Shown: positions 51,433 to 60,043 of the stretch, one piece after another
Position numbering within the stretch: the stretch's first letter is position 1
How the letters are laid out: each line of letters starts with the position of its first letter
Assembly: GCF_003323745.1 (NCBI RefSeq)
Contig: NZ_QOIL01000013.1
Span: forward strand, 106,794-170,793
Origin: Sphaerisporangium album
Lineage (GTDB): Bacteria > Actinomycetota > Actinomycetes > Streptosporangiales > Streptosporangiaceae
DNA: 64,000 nt
Reading direction: 5' to 3'
The notes under the pieces: model-generated
The model's database searches: none
The model's input: the letters and a program-made list of their open reading frames with translations, nothing else
What the model was told of the DNA's origin: nothing
Position numbers and translations under genes: made by a program

Positions 51433-53880
51433 GTGAGGACTTCTCTCAAACGCGGGAGGGCCGGCCTCATCATGCTGGCCGTCGCCCTGCCCGTAGCCTT
51501 CTCTCTGAGCGCGATCCCGGTTCTCGCCCAGCCGTCCCCGCCCACCAGTGAGGTCGTGCCGGACCGGCAGCCGAGCACCGAGCAGAACGGCGTCGCGCTG
51601 CTGCGCGTCGTCGTCCCGGACCAGGACGCCCTCGACCGCCTCAACTCCATGGGCCTCGACCTCGCGGAGTACAAGAAGTCCGTCGCCGACGGCATCGAGG
51701 TGCACGCCGTCCTGAGCCCGCAGGAGGCCCAGGACCTGCGCGCCCTCGGCATCGACGTGCGCGGCGCCATCTCCGACCAGACCGACGCCGCCGCCAACAT
51801 GGCCCAGCGGCGCTCGGCGATCGCGGAGTCGAAGGAGGCGCAGGCGGAGGTCGACAAGCTGACCGTCCTGCGCGCCGAGTGGTTCACCAGCCTCGACGAC
51901 CAGCGCTTCCTGTCCGTCGAAGTGAAGTCGAGCGCCACCGACGCCGAGACCGTGCTCACCGCGACCTGGGACAGCGGCAGGGGAACGGCCCCGGACTCCG
52001 GCGGCACCGCCACGATGTCGCGTTTCACCGACGCCGGCCAGTACATGTACCACCGGTTCAACACGCCGCTGAACATCGACCAGACCCCCACCAAGGTCAC
52101 GATCACCAGCAATCGCGGCGGCACGGTCACCGTCCCGGTGTCCAAGTGGCTGGGCGAGCGCCGCAAGGCGCCGGGCAAGCACTACATCTCCGACTTCGTG
52201 GACCACTACATGGACCCCACCGAGGTCACCTACCGGATGACGACGCTGGCCCGGGAGTTCCCGAAGGTCGCCGAGATCGTCGACCTGCCGTACAAGACGA
52301 ACGGCTACCGCCGTCTCGCGCAGGCGCAGTTCGGCACCGTCGCCGCGAGCACGTTCTACGTCAGCTCGAAGGTCTACGGCCACGAGGGCGGTAACGACAT
52401 CAGCGTCGCCCTGGTGAAGCCCGGGACGCCGAACGCCGCGCTCGGCGTGTCGGTGACCGGCAAGGACGTCGTGGTCAGCCTGGCCACGGACGCCTCCGGC
52501 GCCGTCAGCAGCACCGCCCGCCAGGTCGCGGACGCGCTCAATGCCCACGCCTCCGCGTCCGCCCTGCTGACCGCCGCCACCTACCGGGGCAACGCCGGAG
52601 CCGGCCTGGTCGCCGCGGCCCCCGCCACCCGGCTGACCGACAACCTCAAGGCCCCGCAGTCGATCGCGCGCGCCCCCTTCCAGATGAAGGCGCTGCGCGT
52701 CGGCAAGAAGCGCGACGGATCCAAGACCGGCGTCTTCCTGTACTGCCAGGAGCACGCCCGCGAGTGGGTGACCCCGGTGACCTGCGTCGAGACCGCCGAG
52801 CGGCTCCTGCGCAACTACGCCAGGGACAACGCCACCAAGAAGCTGGTCGACGACCTGGACATCTTCATCCTGCCGGTGGTCAACCCCGACGGCGCGCACT
52901 ACAGCATGTACGACTACAACTTCCAGCGCCGCAACATGACCGACCACTGCGGACCCGAGCGCTCGGACCCGGCGGCCCGCAACGGCTGGGGCGTGGACAT
53001 CAACCGCAACTTCTCGGTCGGCTCGTACTACGACGGGTACAGCGGCGCCTCCGCGAGCTGCTCCAGTGACACCTTCGCCGGCCCGGCCGAGCTGTCGGAG
53101 CCGGAGTCCCGCAACGAGGTGTGGCTCACCCACCAGTACCCGAACATCAAGTTCGCGATGAACACCCACTCCTACGGCGGCTACTTCATGTGGCCCCCCG
53201 GCGCCTACAAGGCCGCGGGCCGCGAGCTGCTGCCCCGGGTCGACTTCGGCACCGAGGAGTACTTCTGGCAGGCCTCCAGCCACATCCTGTCCGCCGTGCA
53301 GTCCTGGCGCGGCACGGCGATCTGGCCCGGCCGCACCGGCCCGGTCCCGGACGTGCTGTACTCGGCGGCGGGCAACAGCGCCGACGAGCACTGGTTCAAC
53401 CGGGACATCATCGGCTGGGACTTCGAGGTCGGCGCCGACGTCTACAACCCGGCGACCAAGCAGTTCGAGCCGGTCGGCTTCCAGCCGCCGTTCGCCGAGG
53501 GTCACGAGGAGGCGATGGAGTTCTCCTCCGGGCAGATCGCCATCCTGGAGGTCGCCCGCTCCTTCGCCGACGACGACGACCGTCCCCGGTCGGACCTGAA
53601 GGTGACCGCCAAGGCGCCCGGTTCGACGTCGTTCACCTTCACGATCGACGAGCCCGCCAACGTGTACTACACGCTGGACGGCAGCCGTCCGACGCTGAGC
53701 TCTCCCAAGCTCACCGCCGCGGCGATGCGTGAGGGGGCGCAGCAGCTCACCGTCGACAGGACGACCGAGGTCCGCTGGTTCGCCGTGGACATCGCCGGCA
53801 ACGTCGAGCGCGGCTACCGGCCGGACGGCCACGCCGACAACTACCGCAAGGAAAGGGTGGAGGTCCGCAAGGCCCCCTGA
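51433..53880 (+). CDS. Secreted M14 zinc carboxypeptidase
   Basis: 815 residues from GTG 51433, which has GGAGG 7 nt upstream. Signal peptide to about residue 34. An N-terminal region of about 250 residues precedes the M14 peptidase domain. Zinc ligands H441 and E444 (EHAREW) and H579 (NTHSYGG), substrate-binding Asn-Arg in VDINRNF and catalytic E665 (WDFEVG) are all present. The C-terminal 100 residues include a short beta-sandwich (VYYTLDGSRPTLSSPKL) of the chitobiase C-terminal type, likely a surface-binding module. It removes C-terminal residues from peptides outside the cell. Single gene followed by a strong hairpin. Confidence 0.93.
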   Translation: MRTSLKRGRAGLIMLAVALPVAFSLSAIPVLAQPSPPTSEVVPDRQPSTEQNGVALLRVVVPDQDALDRLNSMGLDLAEYKKSVADGIEVHAVLSPQEAQDLRALGIDVRGAISDQTDAAANMAQRRSAIAESKEAQAEVDKLTVLRAEWFTSLDDQRFLSVEVKSSATDAETVLTATWDSGRGTAPDSGGTATMSRFTDAGQYMYHRFNTPLNIDQTPTKVTITSNRGGTVTVPVSKWLGERRKAPGKHYISDFVDHYMDPTEVTYRMTTLAREFPKVAEIVDLPYKTNGYRRLAQAQFGTVAASTFYVSSKVYGHEGGNDISVALVKPGTPNAALGVSVTGKDVVVSLATDASGAVSSTARQVADALNAHASASALLTAATYRGNAGAGLVAAAPATRLTDNLKAPQSIARAPFQMKALRVGKKRDGSKTGVFLYCQEHAREWVTPVTCVETAERLLRNYARDNATKKLVDDLDIFILPVVNPDGAHYSMYDYNFQRRNMTDHCGPERSDPAARNGWGVDINRNFSVGSYYDGYSGASASCSSDTFAGPAELSEPESRNEVWLTHQYPNIKFAMNTHSYGGYFMWPPGAYKAAGRELLPRVDFGTEEYFWQASSHILSAVQSWRGTAIWPGRTGPVPDVLYSAAGNSADEHWFNRDIIGWDFEVGADVYNPATKQFEPVGFQPPFAEGHEEAMEFSSGQIAILEVARSFADDDDRPRSDLKVTAKAPGSTSFTFTIDEPANVYYTLDGSRPTLSSPKLTAAAMREGAQQLTVDRTTEVRWFAVDIAGNVERGYRPDGHADNYRKERVEVRKAP

Positions 53881-53902
53881 CCCTCTCCCCGGGCACGTGA
53901 GG

Positions 53903-53930
53903 CGGCCGCCGGTCATCCGACCGGCGGCCG
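53903..53930. terminator. Hairpin terminator of the carboxypeptidase gene
   Basis: CGGCCGCCGGTC (53903-53914) pairs perfectly with GACCGGCGGCCG (53919-53930) around a 4-nt loop, followed by TTT. Confidence 0.82.
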
Positions 53931-54016
53931 TTTCGCGCGGTCGGCCCCCTTACGGACGCCGCGTGAGGGAGACGGCCGACTCTCCGGCTGGAACGCCACC
54001 GCTGTGCTACGGAATG

Positions 54017-54036
54017 AATCTACAAAGTAAAGGCGT
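54017..54036. promoter_or_regulatory. 20-bp motif, copy 1 of 2
   Basis: AATCTACAAAGTAAAGGCGT matches the motif at 58499-58518 in 19 of 20 positions. It lies 178 bp upstream of the ketoacyl synthase gene. Confidence 0.45.
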
Positions 54037-54213
54037 CCGGTCGGTGGCCACCAACGATCGTGACATCGGCGACAAAGGTCACGTCACTTTTTCGTCGGTC
54101 AGGCCACCTGCCGAAACCGGCCCGCCTTGAGACCGTAGACCTCGAGTGTTCGGGACGTATCGCCGCGCGGCGGGGTCCGCGGGGACGGAGGGGTCGTGTC
54201 GAGGGGAGACGGG

Positions 54214-55422
54214 ATGAAAGAGGGTGCCTCGGTCACCGGGCTCGGTGCCACCACGCCGCTGGGCGGGGACGTCACCTCCACGTGGGCCGGCATGCTGGAG
54301 GGACGGTCCGGGGTGGTCGCGATCGAGGAGGACTGGGCGCGGGACCTGCCCGTCCGCATCGCCGGGCGCATGAAGACCGATCCCGCCGAGGTGCTGGGCC
54401 GGGTGAAGGCCCGGCGGCTGGACCGCTGCCAGCAGGCCGCCCTGGTCGCGGCGCGGGAGGCCTGGCAGGACGCCGGGGCTCCGGACGTCGAGCCCGAGCG
54501 GCTCGCGGTCGTCATCGGCACGGGGGTCGGCGGGGTGCTGACGACCCTCGCCCAGAACGCGCTGCTGGAGGAGTCGGGCGCCCGGAAGGTGTCGCCGTAC
54601 ACGGTTCCGATGCTGATGCCCAACGGCCCGGCGGCGGTGGTGAGCATCGAGCTCGGCGCCCGGGGCGGCGCGCACACGCCGGTGAGCGCCTGCGCCTCCG
54701 GCGCCGAGGCGATCGCGATGGGGCTGGACCTGATCAGGCTCGGTCGCGCCGACGTGGTGGTCGCGGGTGGCGCGGAGGCGTGCGTGCACCCGCTCACGCT
54801 GGCCGGGTTCGCCCAGGCCAGGGCCTTGTCCACGCGCAACGACGCGCCCGGGGAGGCGTCCCGGCCGTTCGACGGGGGACGGGACGGCTTCGTCCTGGGG
54901 GAGGGGGCGGCCATCGTGGTGCTGGAGCGCGAGGGGTTCGCCGCGGCCCGGGGAGCCCGGGCGCACGCGACGCTGGCCGGGGCGGGCACCACGTCCGACG
55001 CTCATCACATCACCGCCGGCGACGTGAGCGGTCAGGTCCGTGCGATGCGGCTCGCGCTGGCGTCGGCGGGCCTGGAGGCGCTGGACGTGGGGCATGTGGG
55101 CGCGCACGCCACCTCGACCCCGACCGGCGACCTGACGGAGGCGGGGTCGATCACCGAGGCGATCGGGACGCATCCCGTGGTCACCGCGGTCAAGTCGATG
55201 ACCGGGCATCTGTGCGGGGCGGCCGGGGCGATGGGCGCCCTGGCGACGGTCCTCGCCCTGCGGGACGGGGTGGTCCCGGCCATCCGCAACCTGGACGATC
55301 TCGACGCGCAGGTGAAGCTGGACGTCGTCACCGGTACCCCCCGGCGGGGCGGCTGGACGGCGGCGATCGCCAATTCGTTCGGCTTCGGCGGACACAACGC
55401 CTCCCTGGCCTTCACCAGGTAG
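54214..55422 (+). CDS. Beta-ketoacyl-ACP synthase, KAS II/FabF-like
   Basis: 402 residues, thiolase fold. Active-site C160 (VSACASG), H298 (GAHATSTPTGD) and H332 with K327 (KSMTGHLCGAAG) form the Cys-His-His set of a decarboxylating condensing enzyme. It elongates acyl-ACP with malonyl-ACP. GAGGGGAGA precedes ATG 54214. It stands alone, without acyl carrier protein, reductase or chain-length factor, so it is either a spare FabF or serves an unlinked pathway. It is convergent with the TetR gene, only 31 bp apart. Confidence 0.92.
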   Translation: MKEGASVTGLGATTPLGGDVTSTWAGMLEGRSGVVAIEEDWARDLPVRIAGRMKTDPAEVLGRVKARRLDRCQQAALVAAREAWQDAGAPDVEPERLAVVIGTGVGGVLTTLAQNALLEESGARKVSPYTVPMLMPNGPAAVVSIELGARGGAHTPVSACASGAEAIAMGLDLIRLGRADVVVAGGAEACVHPLTLAGFAQARALSTRNDAPGEASRPFDGGRDGFVLGEGAAIVVLEREGFAAARGARAHATLAGAGTTSDAHHITAGDVSGQVRAMRLALASAGLEALDVGHVGAHATSTPTGDLTEAGSITEAIGTHPVVTAVKSMTGHLCGAAGAMGALATVLALRDGVVPAIRNLDDLDAQVKLDVVTGTPRRGGWTAAIANSFGFGGHNASLAFTR

Positions 55423-55453
55423 CCCCTCACCGGCATCCGGGAACGAGCCGCTG

Positions 55454-56032
55454 TCAGGCGAGCGAGTCGATCCAGCCTTCCAGGCGCCGGCCTTCGGTCG
55501 CCATGAGTGCCGGGTCGCGGAAGGTGTTGGTGAGCAGGGAGATCCCCTGGTAGGCGGCGACCAGGGCCACGGCCAGCTCCCGGGAGTCGGTCCGCCCCAT
55601 CTGCCGGAACTGCTGGTCGACCCAGTCGAGCAGCGCCCCCATGACCTTGGCGATCGCGCGGTCGAGGCCGTCGGCGCGCTTGTCGAGCTCCGAGGCCAGC
55701 GTTCCGGTGGGGCATCCGTACCGGGCCGCGACCTCGCGCTGGTCGGCCCAGCCTCGCACGAGCGCCTTCAGCCGGTCCTGCGGCGCCGGGAGCCGTTCGA
55801 GCGCGGCGATGAGCGTCTTGAGACCGTCGGCGTGGGACTCGATCGCGGCTTCGACGAGTTCGTCCTTCGTCTTGAAGTAGTAGTAGACGTTTCCGACGGG
55901 GACGCCGGCCGCTCGCGCGATGTCGGCGAGCGTGGTCTTCTCGACGCCCTGTTCGTGCAGCACGCGGGCGGCGGCGGACGCCAGGCGCTCCCGCTTGCCG
56001 GCCCCGCGCCGGACCCTCGTTGAGTCAGTCAC
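55454..56032 (-). CDS. TetR-family transcriptional repressor
   Basis: 192 residues from GTG 56032; in-frame GTG codons at 56041 and 56050 are alternatives and none has a clear ribosome site. Helix-turn-helix: TTLADIARAAGVPVGNVYYYF. The C-terminal ligand domain includes RYGCPTGTLASELDKR, characteristic of the TetR_C_33-like group. The start region overlaps a perfect 8-4-8 palindrome (56021-56040), a likely autoregulatory operator. Divergent from the NmrA-like gene it probably represses. Confidence 0.9.
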   Translation of the reverse strand: MTDSTRVRRGAGKRERLASAAARVLHEQGVEKTTLADIARAAGVPVGNVYYYFKTKDELVEAAIESHADGLKTLIAALERLPAPQDRLKALVRGWADQREVAARYGCPTGTLASELDKRADGLDRAIAKVMGALLDWVDQQFRQMGRTDSRELAVALVAAYQGISLLTNTFRDPALMATEGRRLEGWIDSLA

Positions 56033-56040
56033 CTGACTCA
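56021..56040. promoter_or_regulatory. Palindromic operator overlapping the TetR start
   Basis: TGAGTCAG-TCAC-CTGACTCA is a perfect 8-bp inverted repeat that covers the likely GTG start of the TetR gene. Confidence 0.65.
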
Positions 56041-56078
56041 CTATAGACACGCGAGGCCGCGACGGGCTACGGTCGGTT

Positions 56079-56100
56079 CTTAGTCAGCCAACTAACTAAG
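56079..56100. promoter_or_regulatory. Second TetR operator candidate
   Basis: CTTAGT (56079-56084) and ACTAAG (56095-56100) form an inverted repeat, with TTAGT-CAGCCA-ACTAA nested inside. It lies 10 nt before the NmrA-like ATG and shares GTCAG with the operator at 56021. Confidence 0.6.
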
Positions 56101-56110
56101 GAGACGATCC

Positions 56111-56950
56111 ATGATCGTGGTAACCGGTGCGACCGGGAACATCGGGCGGCATCTGGTGCGGACGCTCGCCTCGGCCGGCGAGCGGGTGACGGCCGTGTCG
56201 CGGCGGGCGGCGGACCTGCCCGACGGCGTACGGCATCGCCAGGCCGACTTGGGCCGATCCGAGAGCCTTCGCCCCGTGCTCGAAGGCGCCGCCGCGCTCT
56301 TCCTCCTGATCGCCGGAGAACAGCTCGTCACCGGCGCGAGCCCCCATGCGATCCTCGACGACGCGAAGGCCGCCGGGGTCGGGCGGGTCGTCCTGCTGTC
56401 CTCGCAGGCCGTGGCGACGCGCCCGGAGTTCGTCTCGCACGCCAGGCTCCGGGAGTTCGAGGACGCGCTGCGGCAGGCCGGTCCGGACTGGACGATCCTG
56501 CGGCCGGGAGGGTTCGCCTCCAACGCCTTCGCCTGGTGCGAGCCGATCCGCGCGCACCGGACGGCCGCGGCGCCGTTCGGCGACGTGGGACTGCCGATCG
56601 TCGACCCGGCCGACATCGCGGAGGTCGCGGCCGCCGCCCTGCGTGAGCCGGGCCACGCGGGGCGCACCTACGAGCTCACCGGGCCCGTCGCCGTGACACC
56701 GCGCGAGCGCGCCACGGCGATCGGCGAGGCGCTGGGCGAGCCGGTGCGGTTCGTCGAGCAGAGCAGGGAGGAGGCGCGTGCGCAGATGTCCCGGTTCATG
56801 CCCGAGGTGGTGGTGGAGGGCACCCTGGCCATCCTCGGCGAGCCGACGGACGGCGAACGGCGGGTGAGCCCCGACGTCGAGCGCGTCCTCGGCCGCGCGC
56901 CCCGCACCTTCGCCGAGTGGGCAGGCCGCAACATCGCCGCCTTCAGGTGA
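56111..56950 (+). CDS. NmrA/SDR-type NAD(P)-binding oxidoreductase
   Basis: 279 residues. The Rossmann dinucleotide motif is VVTGATGNIGRHL (residues 3-15). VVLLSSQAV (strand 4) is followed by no Tyr-x3-Lys, so it belongs to the NmrA/QOR2 group of atypical SDRs, which sense or reduce quinones with NADPH. DWTILRPGGFASNAF and YELTGP are typical of it. AAGGAGA lies 6 nt before the ATG. It is paired with the divergent TetR gene and two palindromes, so it is probably inducible by a small electrophile or quinone. Confidence 0.9.
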   Translation: MIVVTGATGNIGRHLVRTLASAGERVTAVSRRAADLPDGVRHRQADLGRSESLRPVLEGAAALFLLIAGEQLVTGASPHAILDDAKAAGVGRVVLLSSQAVATRPEFVSHARLREFEDALRQAGPDWTILRPGGFASNAFAWCEPIRAHRTAAAPFGDVGLPIVDPADIAEVAAAALREPGHAGRTYELTGPVAVTPRERATAIGEALGEPVRFVEQSREEARAQMSRFMPEVVVEGTLAILGEPTDGERRVSPDVERVLGRAPRTFAEWAGRNIAAFR

Positions 56951-57078
56951 CGCTCCCACGACGGCCGTCATCGCCACTGATCCGCACGCTCGTGCTGCGA
57001 TTCGCGGCCGAAGGACCTCCTGGCTGCCGTGCCGAGCATCGGTGGTGGCGCGTCCACACCGGCCGTGCCACACTCACT

Positions 57079-57108
57079 GTTCTATAACTCATCATAGAGT
57101 TATAGAAC
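57079..57108. promoter_or_regulatory. 30-bp perfect inverted repeat
   Basis: GTTCTATAACTC (57079-57090) and GAGTTATAGAAC (57097-57108) are perfect 12-bp arms separated by ATCATA. It ends 14 nt before the start of the trpB remnant. It looks like a repressor operator embedded in a promoter (TATAAC could be a -10). Confidence 0.75.
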
Positions 57109-57122
57109 GATCGGAGCATGGC

Positions 57123-57661
57123 ATGCGAGATGTGTTGGCCTGGCGTGAGCCGGTCCCGCCGGACGGGACGATGGGCGAGCCCCGAGCGCGGGGCCGATTC
57201 GGCGAGTACGGCGGACGGTACGCGCCGGAGTCCCTGGTGGAGGCGTGCCGCGAGGTGGACGAGGCGTTCCGGGAGGCCTGGGCGGATCCGGGGTTCCGCG
57301 GCGCCCTGGCGCGGCTGCTCGCCGTGCACGCCGGGCGGCCGACCCCGCTCACACCGGCCCGCCGGCTGTCTTCGTCTATGCGGTGTCGCTGATGGGCACC
57401 ACCGGTGAGCGGGCCGCCCTCGCCGCTTCGGCGGCGGAGCTCACCGAGCGGATCAGGCGCGTCACCGACCGGCCGGTCTTGCTAGGATTTGGCATTTCCA
57501 CCCCGGACCAGGCACGCGAAGCCCGCCGGCACGCCGACGGCGTGGTGGTCGGCGCCGCGGTCATGCGGCGGGTGCTCGACGGGGCTGGTCCGGAGGACCT
57601 GCGGGCCTTCCTCGCGACCCTGCGGCAAGCCCTCGACCAGGAGTGTGACCGACCACGATGA
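57123..57661 (+). pseudogene. Tryptophan synthase trpB-trpA deletion chimera
   Basis: The first 85 or so codons encode the N-terminus of tryptophan synthase beta (GRFGEYGGRYAPESLVEA, then GRPTPLTPARRLS). Around 57362-57372 the sequence jumps, in a different frame, to the C-terminus of the alpha subunit (FVYAVSLMGTTGERAALAAS, VLLGFGISTPDQAREA, DGVVVGAAVM) and ends at 57661. About 300 codons of trpB and two-thirds of trpA are missing, so both subunits are dead. The start still has a ribosome site (CGGAG) and a perfect 30-bp palindrome in front, and the trpA stop overlaps the GntR start (ATGA), showing the original operon order. Confidence 0.85.
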
Positions 57662-58413
57662 CCCCCGACGCCGGGCACGAGGCGAGATACCGCGCCATCG
57701 CCGCCGACCTCGCCGCGAAGATCCGGTCGGGACACTACGCCCCCGGTGAGGTCCTGCCGCCGCAACGGGAGCTGAGCGCCTCCTACGGGGTGACCCTCAT
57801 GACGCTGCGCCAGGCGTTGCGGGAGCTCAGCGACCAGAGACTGATCGTGCAGCAGCCCGGCAGGGGCACGTTCGTCGCCCCGCCCCACCTGGCGTACCAG
57901 CTCGACTCCCTCCGCAGCCTGGTCGACGACCTGCGCAAACAGGGCCACGACGTGCGCACCGCGGTGGCCGGGCGGGCGGTGCGCCGGGCGCCCGCCCGGA
58001 TCGCCGCGGAGCTGCGGCTGCGTCCCGGCGACACCGCCCTGCGGCTGGAGCGGGTCCGCGAGTTCGCGGGACGTCCCGCCGTACACCAGGTGTCCTGGGT
58101 CCGCCGGCCGGTGGCCGACCAGATCCGCGACCGCGACTTCACGGCCGTGTCCCTCTACACGGCCCTCGCCGACGCGGGAGTGACGGTCGCCCGGGCGTCC
58201 GAGGTGGTTCGGCCCGGTTTGCTCGACCCCGCCGCCGCCCGCCACCTCCACGAGCCGCAGGGCAGCCCGGTGCTCGTCAGCACCCGGATCACCTACACGC
58301 TCGACGCCACGCCCGTGGTGTCCGACCATGCCACCATCCTCGGCAGCATGATGGAGATCCGCACCGAACGCGCCGCCACCGGCCTCTCTCTCACCTGGGG
58401 CGCCACCAGCTGA
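57658..58413 (+). CDS. GntR-family regulator, HutC/UTRA type
   Basis: 251 residues. N-terminal winged helix (ELSASYGVTLMTLRQALREL, about residues 40-59) then GRGTFVAPP, followed by the UTRA effector domain (LRLRPGDTALRLERVREFAG, YTALADAGVTVARASEVV, SPVLVSTRITYTLD). HutC-type regulators usually repress and bind small metabolites. Its ATG overlaps the trpA stop of the chimeric pseudogene, so it was part of a trpBA operon and the palindrome at 57079 may be its operator. The effector could have been tryptophan-related or something quite different. Confidence 0.92.
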   Translation: MTPDAGHEARYRAIAADLAAKIRSGHYAPGEVLPPQRELSASYGVTLMTLRQALRELSDQRLIVQQPGRGTFVAPPHLAYQLDSLRSLVDDLRKQGHDVRTAVAGRAVRRAPARIAAELRLRPGDTALRLERVREFAGRPAVHQVSWVRRPVADQIRDRDFTAVSLYTALADAGVTVARASEVVRPGLLDPAAARHLHEPQGSPVLVSTRITYTLDATPVVSDHATILGSMMEIRTERAATGLSLTWGATS

Positions 58414-58498
58414 CAACCGGTCTGCGGTCCGTCCCACCGTGGCGACGAGGCCGGCCGCCGGCCGCGCTGACTCGTAGAGATCGACGGGTGCAGCTAGA

Positions 58499-58518
58499 AA
58501 TCTACAATGTAAAGGCGT
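58499..58518. promoter_or_regulatory. 20-bp motif, copy 2 of 2
   Basis: AATCTACAATGTAAAGGCGT, 19 of 20 identical with 54017-54036. The TACA-A-TGTA core is palindromic. No intact gene lies close downstream, so this copy may be left over from a lost gene. Confidence 0.45.
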
Positions 58519-58584
58519 TGGCTTCGCTCAGAAAACAGCTGAGCAACCCCCGACAATCTCCAGCTGCGCCCTGACGGCAGTCCG

Positions 58585-59180
58585 TCAGCGGGTCCGACGG
58601 GGTCCTTGGCCGATCAGGTCCAGGGCTGTGAGCAGGAGTGGCAGTGCGGTCAGCCAGGCGAGGTGGACCGGTTCCCAGGTCGGTTCGCTTGGTAGAGCCA
58701 GGGCCAGTACGGGCCGCGCAGTCTTCGTACAGCCACCAGCTGCTGGTGGATTGCTTGACGGTCGGGATGTGCTCCCGTTGTGCCGGGGGCAGGGCTTGGA
58801 CGACGGGGTCGATCGCCGCGGCCCAGAGCGGGATCCAGGACTGGTAGTCGGGGAAGGCGCAGTAGGTGACGGTGCGGTGTTCGCGGCAGGTTCGGGCGTG
58901 GGGTGACAGGTAGCGGTCGCGGATCTGGGCGGGGAGGCGTTCGGGGTGGCCGGTTCCTGGGGCGCCAGATGGCGACGAAGGTGTCCTGGATGACTTCGTC
59001 GACGAGGTCGGGGTCGGCGCAGCGGCGGGTGAGGCGTAGGCGTAGCCAGGGTGCGTGGCGGTGGTGGAGGGTTTTCAGCGCGCCGGTGTGCTGGGCGGCG
59101 ATGGCGGTGAGGAGTGTGGCGTCGTCGCCGCCGAGGTCGGTGGGGGGTGGTTGTGCGCGGCGTCGGAGGTGTCGGTGCAC
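58585..59180 (-). pseudogene. Sigma-factor/membrane-protein remnant
   Basis: From GTG 59180 the frame encodes an ECF-sigma region 2 (DATLLTAIAAQHTGALKTL to DEVIQDTFVAIWR) and then turns into Pro/Arg-rich nonsense. Another minus frame, 58900 to about 58720, reads like an extracytoplasmic domain with paired cysteines (CREHRTVTYCAFPDYQSW, ALPPAQREHIP). A third ends in a hydrophobic tail (WLTALPLLLTALDLIG) with a stop at 58585. The simplest reading is a sigma factor gene joined by deletion and frameshifts to the end of a membrane-protein gene. Confidence 0.6.
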
Positions 59181-59331
59181 ATCTTGTCTATCGCGCTGTG
59201 GGGGTGATCCGGTTCCGGGTCGGGGCTTTTGGCCGCGAGCGGGATCCGCCCGCTGGCCGGCGGGGCCACCCGGGAGACTTGGGTGCTCCGATCGGCCGGG
59301 CCGTTCGTTCCCGCGTCGGCCCTGTGTGGGG

Positions 59332-59922
59332 TCACTTGGTGGTGGGGCGGGCGCGGACGTGCATGCGTTCGCCTTGGGGGCCGAAGATGATGAGCATTTC
59401 GACGGGGTGGGGGTCGGCGCTGGCGAAGGCGTGGGGGAGGTGGGTGTCGAATTCGGCGGCTTCGCCGGTGGTGAGGACGACGTCGTGTTCGCCGAGGACC
59501 ATGCGCAGGCGGCCGGACAGGACGTAGAGCCACTCGTACCCCTCGTGGACCCGGGGGTCGAGGGGGGCGCCGGGGTCCGGTGACGGGGGGATGATCACTT
59601 TGTAGGCGTGCAGGCCGCCGAGATGGCGGGCCAGGGGGATGAAGGTTCTGCCGTGCCGGGTGAAGGGGCGCAGGTGGACGCGGGGGTCGCCGGTGGCGGG
59701 GGCGCCGACGAGTTCGTCCAGGCGCACGCCGTGGGCCTTGGCGAGGGGGAGCAGGAGTTCGAGGGTGGGTTTGCGCTGGCCGGATTCCAGGCGTGACAGG
59801 GTGCTGAGGGAGATGCCGGTCGCCTGGCTGAGCTGGGCGAGGGTTACGTCGCGTTCGCGGCGCAGGGCCCGCAGTCGCGGGCCGACGGCGTCGAGGACGC
59901 CGGTGAGGTCTTCGTCGGCCAT
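59332..59922 (-). CDS. XRE-cupin transcriptional regulator
   Basis: 196 residues from ATG 59922. An N-terminal XRE helix-turn-helix (TLAQLSQATGISLSTLSRLE, about residues 25-44) is joined to a C-terminal cupin (VHEGYEWLYVLSGRLRMVLG, then THLPHAFASADPHPVEML). Such two-domain regulators bind a small molecule in the cupin and usually repress a neighbouring gene. It is divergent from a methyltransferase gene with a palindrome in between. The extended upstream frame is not regulator-like. Confidence 0.9.
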   Translation of the reverse strand: MADEDLTGVLDAVGPRLRALRRERDVTLAQLSQATGISLSTLSRLESGQRKPTLELLLPLAKAHGVRLDELVGAPATGDPRVHLRPFTRHGRTFIPLARHLGGLHAYKVIIPPSPDPGAPLDPRVHEGYEWLYVLSGRLRMVLGEHDVVLTTGEAAEFDTHLPHAFASADPHPVEMLIIFGPQGERMHVRARPTTK

Positions 59923-59929
59923 CTCTATA

Positions 59930-59944
59930 TTGCCACTCCGGCAA
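59930..59944. promoter_or_regulatory. Operator candidate of the XRE-cupin regulator
   Basis: TTGCC-ACTCC-GGCAA is a perfect 5-5-5 inverted repeat 8 nt upstream of the regulator start and about 100 nt upstream of the divergent methyltransferase gene. Confidence 0.5.
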
Positions 59945-60043
59945 GAAGGTTTGTCAAACGAGCGGGGGTGGGCGGACCATCTCGGTGAACGCGGGGAGTG
60001 CGCGGTGTGTGCTTTCCGGTCTGCGGGACGAGAGGGATGGCCG

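Larger units (their letters stand above)
53881..54213. other. Intergenic region: terminator and promoter region
   Basis: 333 bp containing the carboxypeptidase terminator, the 20-bp motif at 54017-54036 and, presumably, the promoter of the ketoacyl synthase gene. No gene is seen. Confidence 0.5.
58414..59331. other. Long region with decayed genes only
   Basis: 918 bp. It contains the 20-bp motif at 58499-58518, the minus-strand remnant described separately (58585-59180), and non-coding sequence downstream of the XRE-cupin stop. No intact gene is visible. Confidence 0.6.

Noticed and set aside
51292-53916. Minus-strand open frame of 874 codons opposite the M14 carboxypeptidase
   Set aside because: Antisense shadow; the plus strand shows all catalytic residues of M14.
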